Positions 22,035-33,293 of a DNA stretch of 64,000 nt are shown here, piece after piece. Location: contig JAUCEF010000001.1 of NCBI GenBank assembly GCA_033558025.1, positions 1,922,001 to 1,986,000 of the forward strand. The letters run 5' to 3'. The notes below the pieces were generated by a model. The model made no database searches, was not told the DNA's origin, and saw only the letters and a list, made by a program, of their open reading frames with translations. Position 1 is the stretch's first letter; every line of letters starts with the position of its first letter. Both the position numbers and the translations under genes were made by a program. Source of the DNA: Phytophthora sp. 'mugwort' (lineage: Eukaryota > Oomycota > Peronosporomycetes > Peronosporales > Peronosporaceae).

Positions 22035-23469
22035 TTATGTCGGAGCTGAACGGGTCGATGAAAACCGGATGCGCGGGACCAAGCGAAATGCTGCCCTCTG
22101 CAGATCGGTCAGCTCACTCCACGCTTTGACTATACCGGTAAGGTTTCCGGATCGGCGGCGCTTCCGTTGAACCCCCGTTGCTGCTTTGTAAATCCGTTCA
22201 TTAACACTGCCTCGCATTGACCTGCCATGTCCTTCATTGCAGATATCCAGAGCATTCTCTCGAACTCTTGCGAAGAAGCAGGGAGTGACGGTATGCTGCC
22301 CAGATCTGCGACGTATGCTACAATCTTCGACAGCATGCAGGCAGTCCTTCTGGCCGCGATTCCCTGGTGGCTTTGGAAGCGAGCCGAGATCTTCCATGAA
22401 GAACAGAACCAGGAAGTCGGAGAGACGCTTACCCTTCAAGGTCATCAAGCTCGGGGGCCAAGACTGGCCAAGCATTGATGGACGCAGAAAGAGTGCTGCA
22501 TCTCCTACAGCGCTGCCGCTTGGTTCTGTAGCGCTGGTAGAGCTGCACAGCGGTGCCGACAAAAACTGGTGGGTGTCCACCCCGGTCGAGAATGCAAAGC
22601 ATCATGCTCTCGAGTTCCTCATTCTCAGCGATCAGCTGTTGATGACCAATAATCAGACACTTAAGCGTTCCCCAAAAATATGCATTCCAACGAGCTGTGC
22701 TGCTTGCTCGTCTGTGGTAAGGCTGTATTTAAGTGCTGAAGTGGAAGTGATAGGATATTGTCCACGACAAATCGTTTGCGGATCTTGCTGCCCCAGTCGA
22801 GAAGCTCTTCATTGCGTTGGTGAATCGGTGGCAGCGTAGCGTGTACACGCTGAAGCTCTTGATGGTGATGGAGAATATGCTGAGGAGCTATATCTAACGT
22901 ATCTCGGAAGTACATCAAAAGCGTTCTGGTAAGGCAGTCTGCGAAGCCTTTTGGGGCGATCTCTGCGAAGTGTAGAAGTCTTAGAGACTGCGCAAACTCA
23001 CTGACCCTTGTGAATGTTTGATGTGGCTCCTTATCGAAACCGGATAGCGTAGGCGGATGACCTGCCTGCTTTGTATTCGTCCACCCGCCAAGAAGCTTTG
23101 CAACGTTCTGGTCGCTCGCGGATGTCGACGATATATACTCCAGCAGTGTCGCGAACCCATCGATAGACCAGAGACCGCGGTGAGCCAAATAGGATAAATT
23201 GACGCTGGGATACAGCTGGCATAAGAAGCACCGCTTCGTCAAGCAGAGTACGACTGGAGGTTTTTCGGCCCCGTTTGTTTCCACCGAAACATTACAATAA
23301 TCGAGGCCTGATTGTGATTTCGCCGATAATGCCATTCTGTTGCAACTTGCGGCTCCAAAACAGGCATCCAAATCGCAATTTGACATTGAGATTGGAGATC
23401 GCAATCTGCAACCGATAGCGTGCCTTCAAACAACCCAAATATCGTCGTAATAATCGCACAAAATAGCAT
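22035..23469 (-). pseudogene. Unrecognised gene broken by several frameshifts
   Basis: The longest block (23404-22661, 247 aa) has ordinary protein composition, for example AQHILHHHQELQRVHATLPP-like helices and WGSKIRKRFVVDNILSLPLQ. At about 22675 its sense continues one base out of frame (LKCLIIGHQQLIAENEELES), after a GGGGAA run that could have gained a base. Further blocks in other frames reach 22130: LSKIVAYVADLG, and EFERMLWISAMKDMAG. At least three frame changes are needed, so it is either a pseudogene or a poorly sequenced gene. No family is recognised. It is not obviously related to the transposons on its right. Confidence 0.4.
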
Positions 23470-23725
23470 TTCGAAAAATTCTACTCAGACCAGAATTGTT
23501 TTGCCTGATTAAGCGAAGGGAAACCTTGAAGTCCGAGCTCTTGCCTCCATTTTAGCACCGTCTGTAGACCCGCAAGCCGACTCAAGCAGCGTCCACCACC
23601 TTCCGGTAAGTCCTGACTACGTGCACTTACTCAGATGAGGGATACTGATGCCATTGAGAGACACAAGTTGCCTTTAAAGACTGAACAAGGGCTGTGTCCC
23701 TTTCCTGTATTCAATAGGAATACTC

Positions 23726-24890
23726 ATGCCAGCTCAGACGTCTGCTACAACTGTTCGTGCTTCATGGGACACGGACATGGATGTGTTCCTCATTGATGCA
23801 ATGATCGATCAAGCGAACGCTGGTAAATGTGCCTACTCTGGGTTTAAGAAGGAAGTGGGTTGCCGTTCGCGAAGCCATCAACGAGGAGTTCAACAAAAGC
23901 TTCACAGTACAGCAGATTATGACACGTGTGCAAACGATAACGCTTACGGCCAATTTGTTGTTGCTTATGCTAGTGCAACATTTTCTTTCTTGATCTGCAG
24001 TTGAAATCCAAGTACACCACCATTTCCGCCAGCTTTCATGCTTCTGGTTTTGGGTGGGATGCCAACCACAATGTTGTAGTTGTGCACGATGACTTCTGGG
24101 AACGGTGCATCAAGGTATAAAGCACACAGTACAGCCCGTGATGTTATACTTTCATTACTGTTGTTTTGAATTTTGTCTGGTCTTGTATAGGAGCATCCTA
24201 AGGCGATTGACTATCGAAATAAAATCCGTGCCGTACTATGATCAACTTGTGGACCTTTTCTATGCAACAGGAAACTATGCTCTAAGCTCGGATGAACCAT
24301 GCCCGAGTGACTTCGTCGATTGCCCGAATGCTGCTGTGGAACACGAATCGGCGTCTCCGGCAGATCCACAGGCGGCTACAGCAGTGTTGGAAGCTACGAC
24401 CCGCGCTCCTGGAGCAGAAAGTGGAGAATGGACGGAGCGAGAGGCTACGAGCAACACTACCAAAAGTGGATAAGTCTCAAGCGCAATCATGATAGTGGAG
24501 GTGCCTTGATTGCCGATGCGATAAATGAGGCTACGCTCGAAATGCGCAGTCGTAACACCCGCATGAAGGCGCTAGCCACGTCCCAAAAGGCAGTGAGAGT
24601 ACTGCAGAAAGTGTATGAGAGCAATTTTCGCCGTTGGAAATGACTCAGGCATTTGATGTGATGTTAGACGAGAACAAGGCAAAGCTCTTCGTGGTGATGG
24701 AGGACGGTGAAAGTCCAAGACATCTGGCTCGCCAACCAGTTGCGCGCATTGGAGTGAGTTCACCAAGCAATACAATTCAACCAGACAAGCGCGACGCATC
24801 TATGCCGGCTTGCTTCAGCTCATTTACGCTAAATTTGACAAGCGGTTTGAGAAGGACTCTCACATTGCGTTCGCAATCCTATCGCGAAAT
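23726..24890 (+). pseudogene. Myb/SANT-like DNA-binding gene of a PIF/Harbinger element (decayed)
   Basis: The start region (SWDTDMDVFLIDAMIDQ) opens a Myb/SANT-like DNA-binding domain of the type found in fungal, plant and oomycete Harbinger elements. The frame breaks near 23863. The domain goes on in another frame (WVAVREAINEEFNKSF), then after an apparently damaged donor near 23937 into LKSKYTTISASFHASGFGWD and HDDFWERCIK. A normal intron, 24117-24190, follows (GTATAA to TATAG). After a further shift come VPYYDQLVDLFYATG and a C-terminal charged helix to about 24.9 kb. The Myb-like protein of these elements helps the transposase bind DNA. It converges on the transposase remnant at 24.9-25.9 kb, and the two are probably one element. 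Confidence 0.6.
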
Positions 24891-24904
24891 CATTTGATTA
24901 TTTG

Positions 24905-25925
24905 CTATTTGCTCGGCGTTGTTGATTTGTATATTTGCTTTTGTAGTTGTGCTGTTTGATTAACCAGCGATACCGAGGTCATCGGGCCCGTAAATGTCAC
25001 CCTCATGATTGTCGTTTGAATCGTTTTGGAGGCGAAAAATGCGAGAATAATTTCAGCATGTGTCTGGATGATAAATTCTGAAGGTGTTGTTAATACTAGA
25101 ACCGGCGCTTTAAAACGCCAAACGCAGGTTCGACGACGTTGCGCGCTTGAGCGTGGCGACAGTTTGTACAGCTCCTTGTAGTTTTGTGGCCTAAACACAA
25201 CTCGTTAGAAACTCAAAGACACCGAATGTCCTAACGCGAATGTATATCAAACCTTTCATTGTCTTGGCCCCATTCGCGAAGATGGTAACGCACACCACGA
25301 TATGGGGTCATTCCTTTCCTTCGTCAAACCGTATCCAGCATCGCCCAAGTCAAAAAGACTTCGTGGAGTGACGAATCCTTTCGCCGCGCATCATCCAGCA
25401 CTGTTGAATCTGCAGCAGAGCCTTTTTTTCACACCAGGTTCGTTATATATATATATATATACCGATAGCATACAAACAAGCATTCCCAGTCCGATAAGAC
25501 GAAGACAAACTGCATGTCAAAAGTGCAAGAGGCGAACACATTTTGGCTGAGCCGGCCTGTACGGTCACGGATGGGTCTTGCATCTTCTCGTGTACATGAG
25601 CCAGAAATGTGTGCCATCCAAGCACTTAACGAACTACCCTGCGTACTTGGGGTTCCTTGTTAGCTCTTCAGCTGGTGTTTGGGGCTGGACAATATATTTC
25701 TTGGCGAGAGAGCAAATGACTTTCAGCACGTTGTGAAAGTGCCTGGTGTATTTGCACGTATACACAAGAATTGTGGGGCGGAGGACTTCCATCAAGGACC
25801 CAATAAATAGTACAACCCTACCTGTGCACCGTTTCTCCACGACGCTGGAAGCGCTCCATGAGGTCGCGGTTTGATTCATATTTGGACAGGCAATACAAGA
25901 ACATTGCTACCTTTACCTCGACACG
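24905..25925 (-). pseudogene. PIF/Harbinger DDE transposase, N-terminally truncated and frameshifted
   Basis: On the minus strand the order of blocks is that of Harbinger transposases. A helical N-terminal segment (VKVAMFLYCLSKYESNRDLM, then ERFQRRGETV) lies near 25.9-25.8 kb. Next come KVICSLAKKYIVQPQTP and NPKYAG, then the D-G-T-H motif region and SQNVFASCTFDMQFVFVLSDWE near 25.5 kb. The C-terminal half (YKELYKL...VLTTPSEF) is at 25.2-24.9 kb. These enzymes cut and paste DNA using a DDE active site. A (TA)n tract at 25444-25461 interrupts it, and several frame changes make it inactive. Its 5' end stops abruptly at the C-terminal end of the MULE-derived Ulp1 domain. Confidence 0.65.
25444..25461. 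repeat. (TA)9 microsatellite inside the Harbinger remnant
   Basis: A dinucleotide tract of about nine TA units lies directly after the conserved SDWE block of the transposase, where coding sequence would be expected to continue. Confidence 0.8.
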
Positions 25926-25928
25926 AGC

Positions 25929-28900
25929 TCAAGCTGATTGCGGTGCCGCTCGTTCCACCTCACCACACAGGACCGTGAAGGTGCACTTGGTCACCCAAAA
26001 GCTGCGAAAGATCGCCATGTCTGGTTGCCGCACATGCGTCTCCCTTTTGATCTTCAAGAGCTCACACATCGGCCCAAACAGAGCTTTCAACTGCGTTTCC
26101 CGCTCATCGTAATACTTCGACTTTGGCGCTTGCAATGGATCGAGAACTGTGATTCCGCGACTGTCAAGGCGATAGTCAAACACGGCCCCGCACCAGTGGT
26201 TTTCGTCGACATGCAGTGGCAACATGACCATGTCATTTGTCTCTCGGAATGGATTTCCAGCAATAGCCACCTTTAACTGAACTGCTCGCTCTTTAAATCG
26301 CAAGATTCAAATCGGGTTGACGATCCCGACTTTTGGGTTCTCTCGCTGCAGCAGCGCCAGTCCATGTCACATAGATTATCGTCCATCCACACATCTTCCC
26401 GGAATGTCAATAGTGAACGATACGGCACATCACCAAACGGCATCAAGCGCCGTCTCGGAGTAACAAGTGCTTAATAGCGTTTTCTCGCTCGCCCTGTTCG
26501 CTGGTAACACCGCCAGCCAGTTGATCGGGTATGTTGTTGCGCTTGATGCTCGTATTGTTTGCCCAAATGATTACATCCTCTGTTTCCGCTAAGTATCCCG
26601 TACAAGTGTGCCAGCTATTTATCGCGACAATGTCCTTATGTTCAAAACTACGAAGCAGCGGACTCTTACACTGACGCTGTCTTCAGAAACCCTTGTCCGA
26701 AGCGTTCTCCGAAAGGTCAATATAGCGGCGTGTGCTTTCTGCACGAACCTTCTCGGAAACACAAATCGCACGTCATCGTTGCACTCTTCGGAGGTGAAAA
26801 TTCCTGCGATGGCCTTCTTGGTCTTTGGGACATCGCGGATAGAGAGTGCTGATAGGAATCGATGCGCATCTTCGTAGGTTAGTCTTCATCCAGCAACTTT
26901 ACGATGTTTCGCACAATTGCGATAGGTGCCAGTATCCCCTGCACAAGCTTGGTAGCGACTTTCTTAGCGCACGCGACCCGCCGCTTCTTCTCGGCGAAAC
27001 CCTGTTTCTTCTTGACCTTTGGGCGGCCACTACTTGTGACGCTTTTGGCACCGACGAATGATACAGACTGAGATATTCCGAAGAAGTACTGCTGGCATGC
27101 TGGCGCTTGGACGAGCGCGGTTCTTCTGAATCCACCGGGTGTACTTTATGTGTGCCTTGAGGTACACACGAAGTAACTGGTCCTACATCACAGCGATGAG
27201 GTACATGACTTGGTGTGGCTCCAGGTACATTATCAGAATCCAGAGACACGGGGGGTTGTATCCAGTCTTGTTGCACGTTGCGTCACTGGTTGCTCGTCAG
27301 TAGATTCAATGGCACTTCTCAATTCGATGCTTCTGAACCAGCGATTCCCATCATCACGTCAGCCGTACCAACAGCAGCATTGTCGTTTTCAGCTGTAAAA
27401 GACAGCGACGACACCTGAGAGAGTGGGTCAATAAGGCTCTCGCGACCAACAACCGGGGCAACTCCACCCTTGATTATCTCATCAAATTTCTTCAACGCTT
27501 CCATCATCTCTCCAAAAACGAACGTTCCATTTCAGCTCATGATATCCGCGATACTCTTTCCACATTCGAGAGCATACTTGTATTTTGTCGATCCGTTGAG
27601 AACTTGATGCCGACGAGCAGTAATTGCCGAATCGTTAACCTGATATGATGTGCACGCAATGCCCCACTCCGGTAAGTTTGCTTTCGCAGCAGGTTGATTA
27701 AGCTTGCACGACAGCTTCCATCGAGGCGAAATATAACGAAGATGAAAAATGGCACACTTGCCCTGTATAAGACGTCAGTACATGACGTACCGGCACGGAA
27801 GCAGCATCGTTTTTATGAACAGCAATATCGCTAAAGACACATTCGACAAGCAATGAAGTGAGAACGTCATGTGGAAAGGCGTGCTTAGCTTGCGTACGTA
27901 CCGAGGTATCACCGTGATATGTAGCTGTGTCATCGGATGCACTGGTCAGCACAACAACCTTGAACGAATCTCCTTCAGCTCGTAGTGCGTTATCCGATCT
28001 TTTGACAGCCAATACTGCTGTTCGACCAGTCGATACGCATACGCGCTGACTTAGCGGCCAAATTTGTCCAGCTCCTCGTCGGCCCCATCGTAGCGCATCT
28101 GGCCCACCTCTGTGATCTTCTTTGCGTACGCCATCTCTGCAACAGCTTGCAGAAACATCAAAGTGTCAACACATTCGTCGAGAGACACGTCTGGTTTCAG
28201 AATCTCCTTGATATGACCCCAGATGTTTCGAGCCTGTAGAGACCAATACCGAATGCATACAAGTCACTGTTAGTATATCGAGAAAGCTTAAAGTGTTTGA
28301 ATTGCAGCCATATCCGTTATTTGTGTGATTTCCTAGATGGGGTACGTCCGAACGCGCATGCAGCGCCCAACGCTCCTTCATTGCATCCCAATTGCGCATG
28401 AAGTACTTTAAGAATGCATGCTCAGGCTCAGGAATCGGCTCATCTCCACTGAGATGGATGCCATCCAACAAGATGTAGAGATACTTCAGATACTTAGTGT
28501 ACTCTTCGGCCGTCGTCGCTAGCCGCATCATATTTACAGCATCTCTCACTTGGTCTTTAATCGAAGCGTGATAGTCCACCATACTCACTCTTTGCCATCT
28601 CGGTCCGAATGTACTGCTTGAGGTGGAAGTGGCACAAAATAGCCTCACTCCCACGAACTCCTTTTCCAACAAACCGAGCTCTTCCATGTCTTTGTCAATC
28701 ACGATTACTTTGACCTTCTCCCAAGCAGGTTGTTAAACTTATACGAACAGATAGCATCCGTGAGGCATCCGGCATTTTCATTTCCATTAAGCTGTGGTGT
28801 ACATATTGAACCTACCAACAAATAACAACAGAAAAGTAAGTACAGGTACAAACGCAGTGGCATGGGTACACCTTTGTACCTCCAACTACATCGAAGTAGC

Positions 28901-30045
28901 TAAAGTCACCACCGAATACATCAGTGTATATAGAGGCACAGATAATTAAGTAGCACCAGTGCATTGACTTACATGTCCATACACATCGTTCGTCATGAAC
29001 GAAATGGGTTTGTATCGCGAGTCGTTTGTGTTGTGAGTAGCGTCAAGGGAGCAGTATCTCAGGAAACGTCTTAAACCATCGACGCATCTGCCGTGTCTGC
29101 AGCGTGATTGTCTGTGCTCTCTTGGCGCCATCCACGAACACTGTTGCGCCATTGCCACGACTCTCGCAAAGTCCCCCAAGAGCAGTTTCCGACACTCTTC
29201 CGTGGTCCCCCTCCCCCTTCAATTCTCTTTCATCTTTGCCACCATATTATGCACATCGCGCAGTGTAAAATTCTTGCCTGTACGCACTGCAAAACATCTA
29301 TAAGATATAACTCGATAGCAGTTGGCAAAGCAACCAAAGTGTACCCGTCTTCTTCCGGAGATACCGCAAAATTAATTTCGGATCGATCCTCGGGTCGATC
29401 CTGCTGCCTGAAGGTCGTCAACGAAGGCAGGGATACTTGGGTCGACGGTTCGACACGTGATTCTCAAATACTGCTTTGGATACGTTGTGGTTGTGTCTCA
29501 CGTCGAAGCCAGTGACTCGAACCATGAACGCTGGAGTGTCTTCATTCCACACGATGCCCGCCTTGATATTTGCCTTGCACCCCGTAGTTTTTTCAAGTAG
29601 GACTTGTGTATTCCCTTTCCACGGATCTTTCGTTTCCAGCCGTGTGTGCACACCAGCTTTAGCCAGAAGTTCTTTAACTCTTCCGGGATCAAAAGCTCCT
29701 AGACTCTCCATTCCTCGCAGTTGCCTCGTCGACCTCATCTCCAGCAATACAAGATGCCCTCCCCCGATGTTGTGACTTGGTGAGGTTGCGTTGGTCGTAC
29801 TCGATTTTGTATGACCTTCGATGTCACGGTTTCGCTTCGCTACTGACATCGACGTGCGCTACCGAAAGATCTGGTGGGTGGCCGCTTGGTACGCTTCGAT
29901 GTATATGCGAATAAAAACCTCCCAGTCTTCAAGCCATTCGACGTCGACTGGCGGACACACCGAGGATGAGATGTCGGACGGAACTTGTCGCTCAGGCTTT
30001 TGTCACACATGCGTGTACAAGCTGGCAGCCCTAACGAACATGAAC
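25929..30045 (-). pseudogene. MULE transposase, FAR1-MULE-SWIM-Ulp1 architecture (decayed)
   Basis: On the minus strand, 30.04-29.4 kb holds a FAR1-like N-terminal domain (ATHQIFRVRTSMSVAKRNRD; then FMVRVTGFDVRHNHNVSKAV). The MULE catalytic region follows at 29.18-28.3 kb, with LDATHNTNDSRYK around the first Asp and VIDKDMEELGLLEKEF around the second. A conserved linker comes next (DECVDTLMFLQAVAEMAYAK near 28.1 kb). Next is a poorly kept SWIM zone and a basic GRPKVKKKQ stretch near 27.0 kb. Last is a Ulp1/C48 peptidase-like domain at 26.45-25.93 kb, where LHVDENHWCGAVFDY gives the catalytic His and LDPLQ the Asp. The Gln/Cys end of the peptidase site is not visible. Stops and shifts are many. 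Mutator-like transposases move DNA by a DDE mechanism; a C-terminal Ulp1 domain marks a known MULE subset. Confidence 0.7.
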
Positions 30046-30059
30046 CGTATCGATTAAAG

Positions 30060-31180
30060 CCTGGACATCATATACGTATACGTGTGATTTGACGTACTCT
30101 CGCGTGTGCCTCCCAAATCAAGCGAGATTCCAAAATGAAAGGCCAAGAACACTGGGGATGGGTGAAAGAGGGAGGCGGGGGCGCCATTTTTCATATTTCT
30201 TGAGATTCACCAAATTGAGTGGTCGGTATCTTACTCGCGTAAATTACAGTGTTTCTACCGTGTGAATCCTCTCCTAGACACGATCTCACTCGGTAACTCT
30301 AACCAGTTCCCTTTTGTTATGTCGAAAAGGTTATAGGATGGGTTTATCGCTCGCATTGGTCAAATCCGACGGGCTATAAAACTGACAGAGGCCACGAAAC
30401 TGACCATTGCACTTATCCAGTTCATAACAAGTGACTTGTTTCCTTCATCCAAAGACATCGCATCGCTGCCGCGGGGCCCCACTATAATGCACTGAATCGG
30501 CTACACTGGGGCTTGAACTGAGGGAGCAAGTGCTTAAAATCTCCAAACCGGTCGGCGATCTCGCCAATATAGCAAGTCGCCCTGGACGTCAGGACGACTA
30601 GCGCTGTATGGGAGCGGTTGTTGTAGAAGTATCAACGGATGAGACTGCTGCACAATCAAACAAAGTGCAAAGCTTGATTCAGCTTGTTGTAATCCGGGCA
30701 ACTTCAGGGCATATAGACAAACATGGGTGGCGGGACCGCTCCCGCCGCCGTTCTTCCTCCTTAAGACGGCTCCACATACCCAGGAATCATGCACGCACGC
30801 GCACACTACCACGTTATGGACCAGACCTTCGCGCGGTATCCCTCCTGACTTCAGCGCCTTCGCACCTTGGCCCTGATACTCCTGATTCTCATGACATCTG
30901 TCCTTCCGCATCCTCTTGCCCCCGCTGCGCTCGGCTACACCAGATACAGGAATGTCGACGACAAACCGGCAACTCTAATAATCCAGTGCCTCATTCCAAA
31001 AAACCTCGCAAATCTGGTCGTTGATGGGCAACTTGCGGTCAGGTGCCGGGTTCATCCTCATATAATTGCTAACACTGCCCAGAATACACCATAAAACCAA
31101 GGTGAAACGCAGAAGCCGTAGCAGCCGCACCCGAGTACAGGATCTCACTGTAGAGCCAAGCAAGCACGCCGGAAAAGGTT
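30060..31180. other. Unassigned stretch between MULE and copia debris
   Basis: Overlapping ORFs occur on both strands (for example 30534-30911 minus and 30867-31094 plus), but none shows a motif or clear codon preference. The 5' end and terminal inverted repeat of the MULE element should lie near 30.05-30.2 kb; I could not identify them. Confidence 0.35.
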
Positions 31181-31186
31181 GCTGCG

Positions 31187-33293
31187 TTGACTACAAAGAG
31201 GGTGGACAAACAACAAGGAAACTGCTTTAACTGCCATCGACCTGGGCACATGGAGAAGGAATACGCGAAGAAAGCTGCAGTACCGTCCTCCTTGGCTCAA
31301 GGAAACAAGCAAGCGACTTACACCAGAAGGCTGCGCAAGAACAGTGTTTACACTCGGAATGTAGGAAATACTACTATGATGATGGAGCCGCAGCTCAAAT
31401 CAATCAATGAAGACCTCTCTGCCAACGTGAGTGCCGATATAAGATCGGAAGACTACGCTATTTGGGAGTGGTCCTAGACAATGTGGTGAATGTTCACATG
31501 GCGTCAGACCGTAAATATTTCACGGAATACGAGAAATTCGATGAGAACGCGAATGCTGTACACATAATTGCGAACTTCAGTTATAAGTTCGCAATTACTC
31601 CAGTTGGGCATGTTACAGTGCAAGTAGTGGTCAAGAGAGGCAAACTGGACGTGGTCATTACGCTTCCGAATACTTTTCACGTGCCTGACTGTAAGAATTT
31701 ATATCGCACTCTCAAGCTGAGGAGAAAGGCTGTGCCGTCAATGTCATGGACGTTCGGGTACAAAGGTGTACGAACTATGGAAAGGTGAAGAAAATTGCTG
31801 GAAGTTGGCCGTGACAAGTCTGGACTGTTCATGTTCTTACCAGAAGGAAGTCGAAAGGAATAACTCCCCAAAACCAGTCACGATGGCGCAACATCACCAC
31901 AAGCAAATAAATCAGTTGCTGATGGAGCTGCTGATCTTCAAAGGTGGCATGAACGACTTGACCACTTATGTTCGCAATTTGTGAAGATTTGATGGTTGAT
32001 TGTGGACTAGTAACAGGGATGATGATTCGATAACGTGTTTTTGGAGACTGTAAAGCTTGCCACATGGAGAAGGAGCGAAGACCTCCGCTATACAGCGACT
32101 AGAACGTGAAATGGCTAGGAAGAATCAAATCATATTCGCTGACTTGCTGTTCCTGAAGCAGAGTGGATGCTCAAGTGACCAAAGGACTGCGCTAGTCATT
32201 GTAGATGGCTTCACGCGATATACAACCATTTACCCGCTCAAATCTAGAACTGCAGCGGAGGTAAATGCGGCGATGAAGAGATACATGGAGTGAGCAGATC
32301 GGCAGTCCCCGGGATACAATGTGTCATAGATGATCATAGATAACGGTGGAGAATTTGCTAACAGCACGATAGACAAATGGTACCACAAGAAGGATCGAGT
32401 TCCTGCCAAACCCACCTCATTGTTCTCACTTGAACTTATCTGAAAGAGCTCACCAGACTCTGGTTCACATGCTGAAGGCAATGCTAAGCGCGTCAGCTTG
32501 CCAATGAATTCTGGAGGCACGCCTTAAAAATGGCGGTGTATCTCAGAAACCGGTCGTACCAAGCAATATAGGATACGCCGTACCATTTGATATGGGAAAA
32601 AAACAGATTTGCACAGGATTAAGAAGTTTGGCTCGATAGCATATGTACACAAGCCAACGGGTCCGTCACGTCGAAAACTCGACGATAACTGCCGTCTTGG
32701 GTTCTTGGTAGGCTACCGGGAGGGGCAGGCAGGCTACCAAGTGATTTCCTGTCAGAGTTCGTTGTGCAGCATGTCCAGTATGCGACGATCGACGAAGACA
32801 TCGTATATAGGGAGCGGTATGGCGATGGCTACACCAAGTCGGTTGCCGATTGGATGTTCACCGTTGAAACTACGGATGCAATTGACTCTGGCTCATGTTG
32901 AGATGACCAGACTGAACTTGATGAAGTTGCGAATTTAAACGAACAAAGTGAGCTGCCACCTGTACGAGCACCAGATTCGGATGTTGTAGAACTTCTTGTC
33001 TATGAAGATCTTGATGCCATGCGTAAAATCTCTGTCAATGATGGGAACGAAGAAATGAACGAGTCACAAGAATATGAAATCGGGATAGAGGAATCGAAAG
33101 GATGCCAATAAACACAGCTTCTCCGGAGAAGGTTAGTGCTAACCAAGTAGGGTTTCAAGAAGTTGTTCAATTGGATGGTCAAATGAATTCTGATCTCGAC
33201 GAAGAGATAAAAGAAAAGGCTCCAGAAATTCCCAGTGTTATCCCAGAAGATTCAACTGAGAACGTTATACCCGACTTTCGCAGACGAGTGGAT
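31187..33293 (+). mobile_element. Ty1/copia element, 5' part (gag end, protease, integrase)
   Basis: A zinc knuckle starts at about 31213 (CFNCHRPGHMEKEY, last Cys changed to Tyr). The protease zone follows (MASDRKYFT, near 31500, with the catalytic DSG lost), then gag-pre-integrase, the integrase core (ALVIVDGFTRYTTIYPLKSR near 32195) and its C-terminal KKFGSIAYVHKPTG block near 32620. The acidic hinge runs to about 33.29 kb. Stops and frameshifts are frequent. The element resumes at about 40.38 kb with more hinge and the reverse transcriptase, so the 7 kb between is a later insertion. Confidence 0.75.
33285..33293. repeat. Candidate target-site duplication, left copy
   Basis: CGAGTGGAT at 33285-33293 recurs at 40376-40384, on either side of the LINE and SINE-like insertion in copia. 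It is nine bases long and exact. A chance match is not excluded. Confidence 0.35.
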
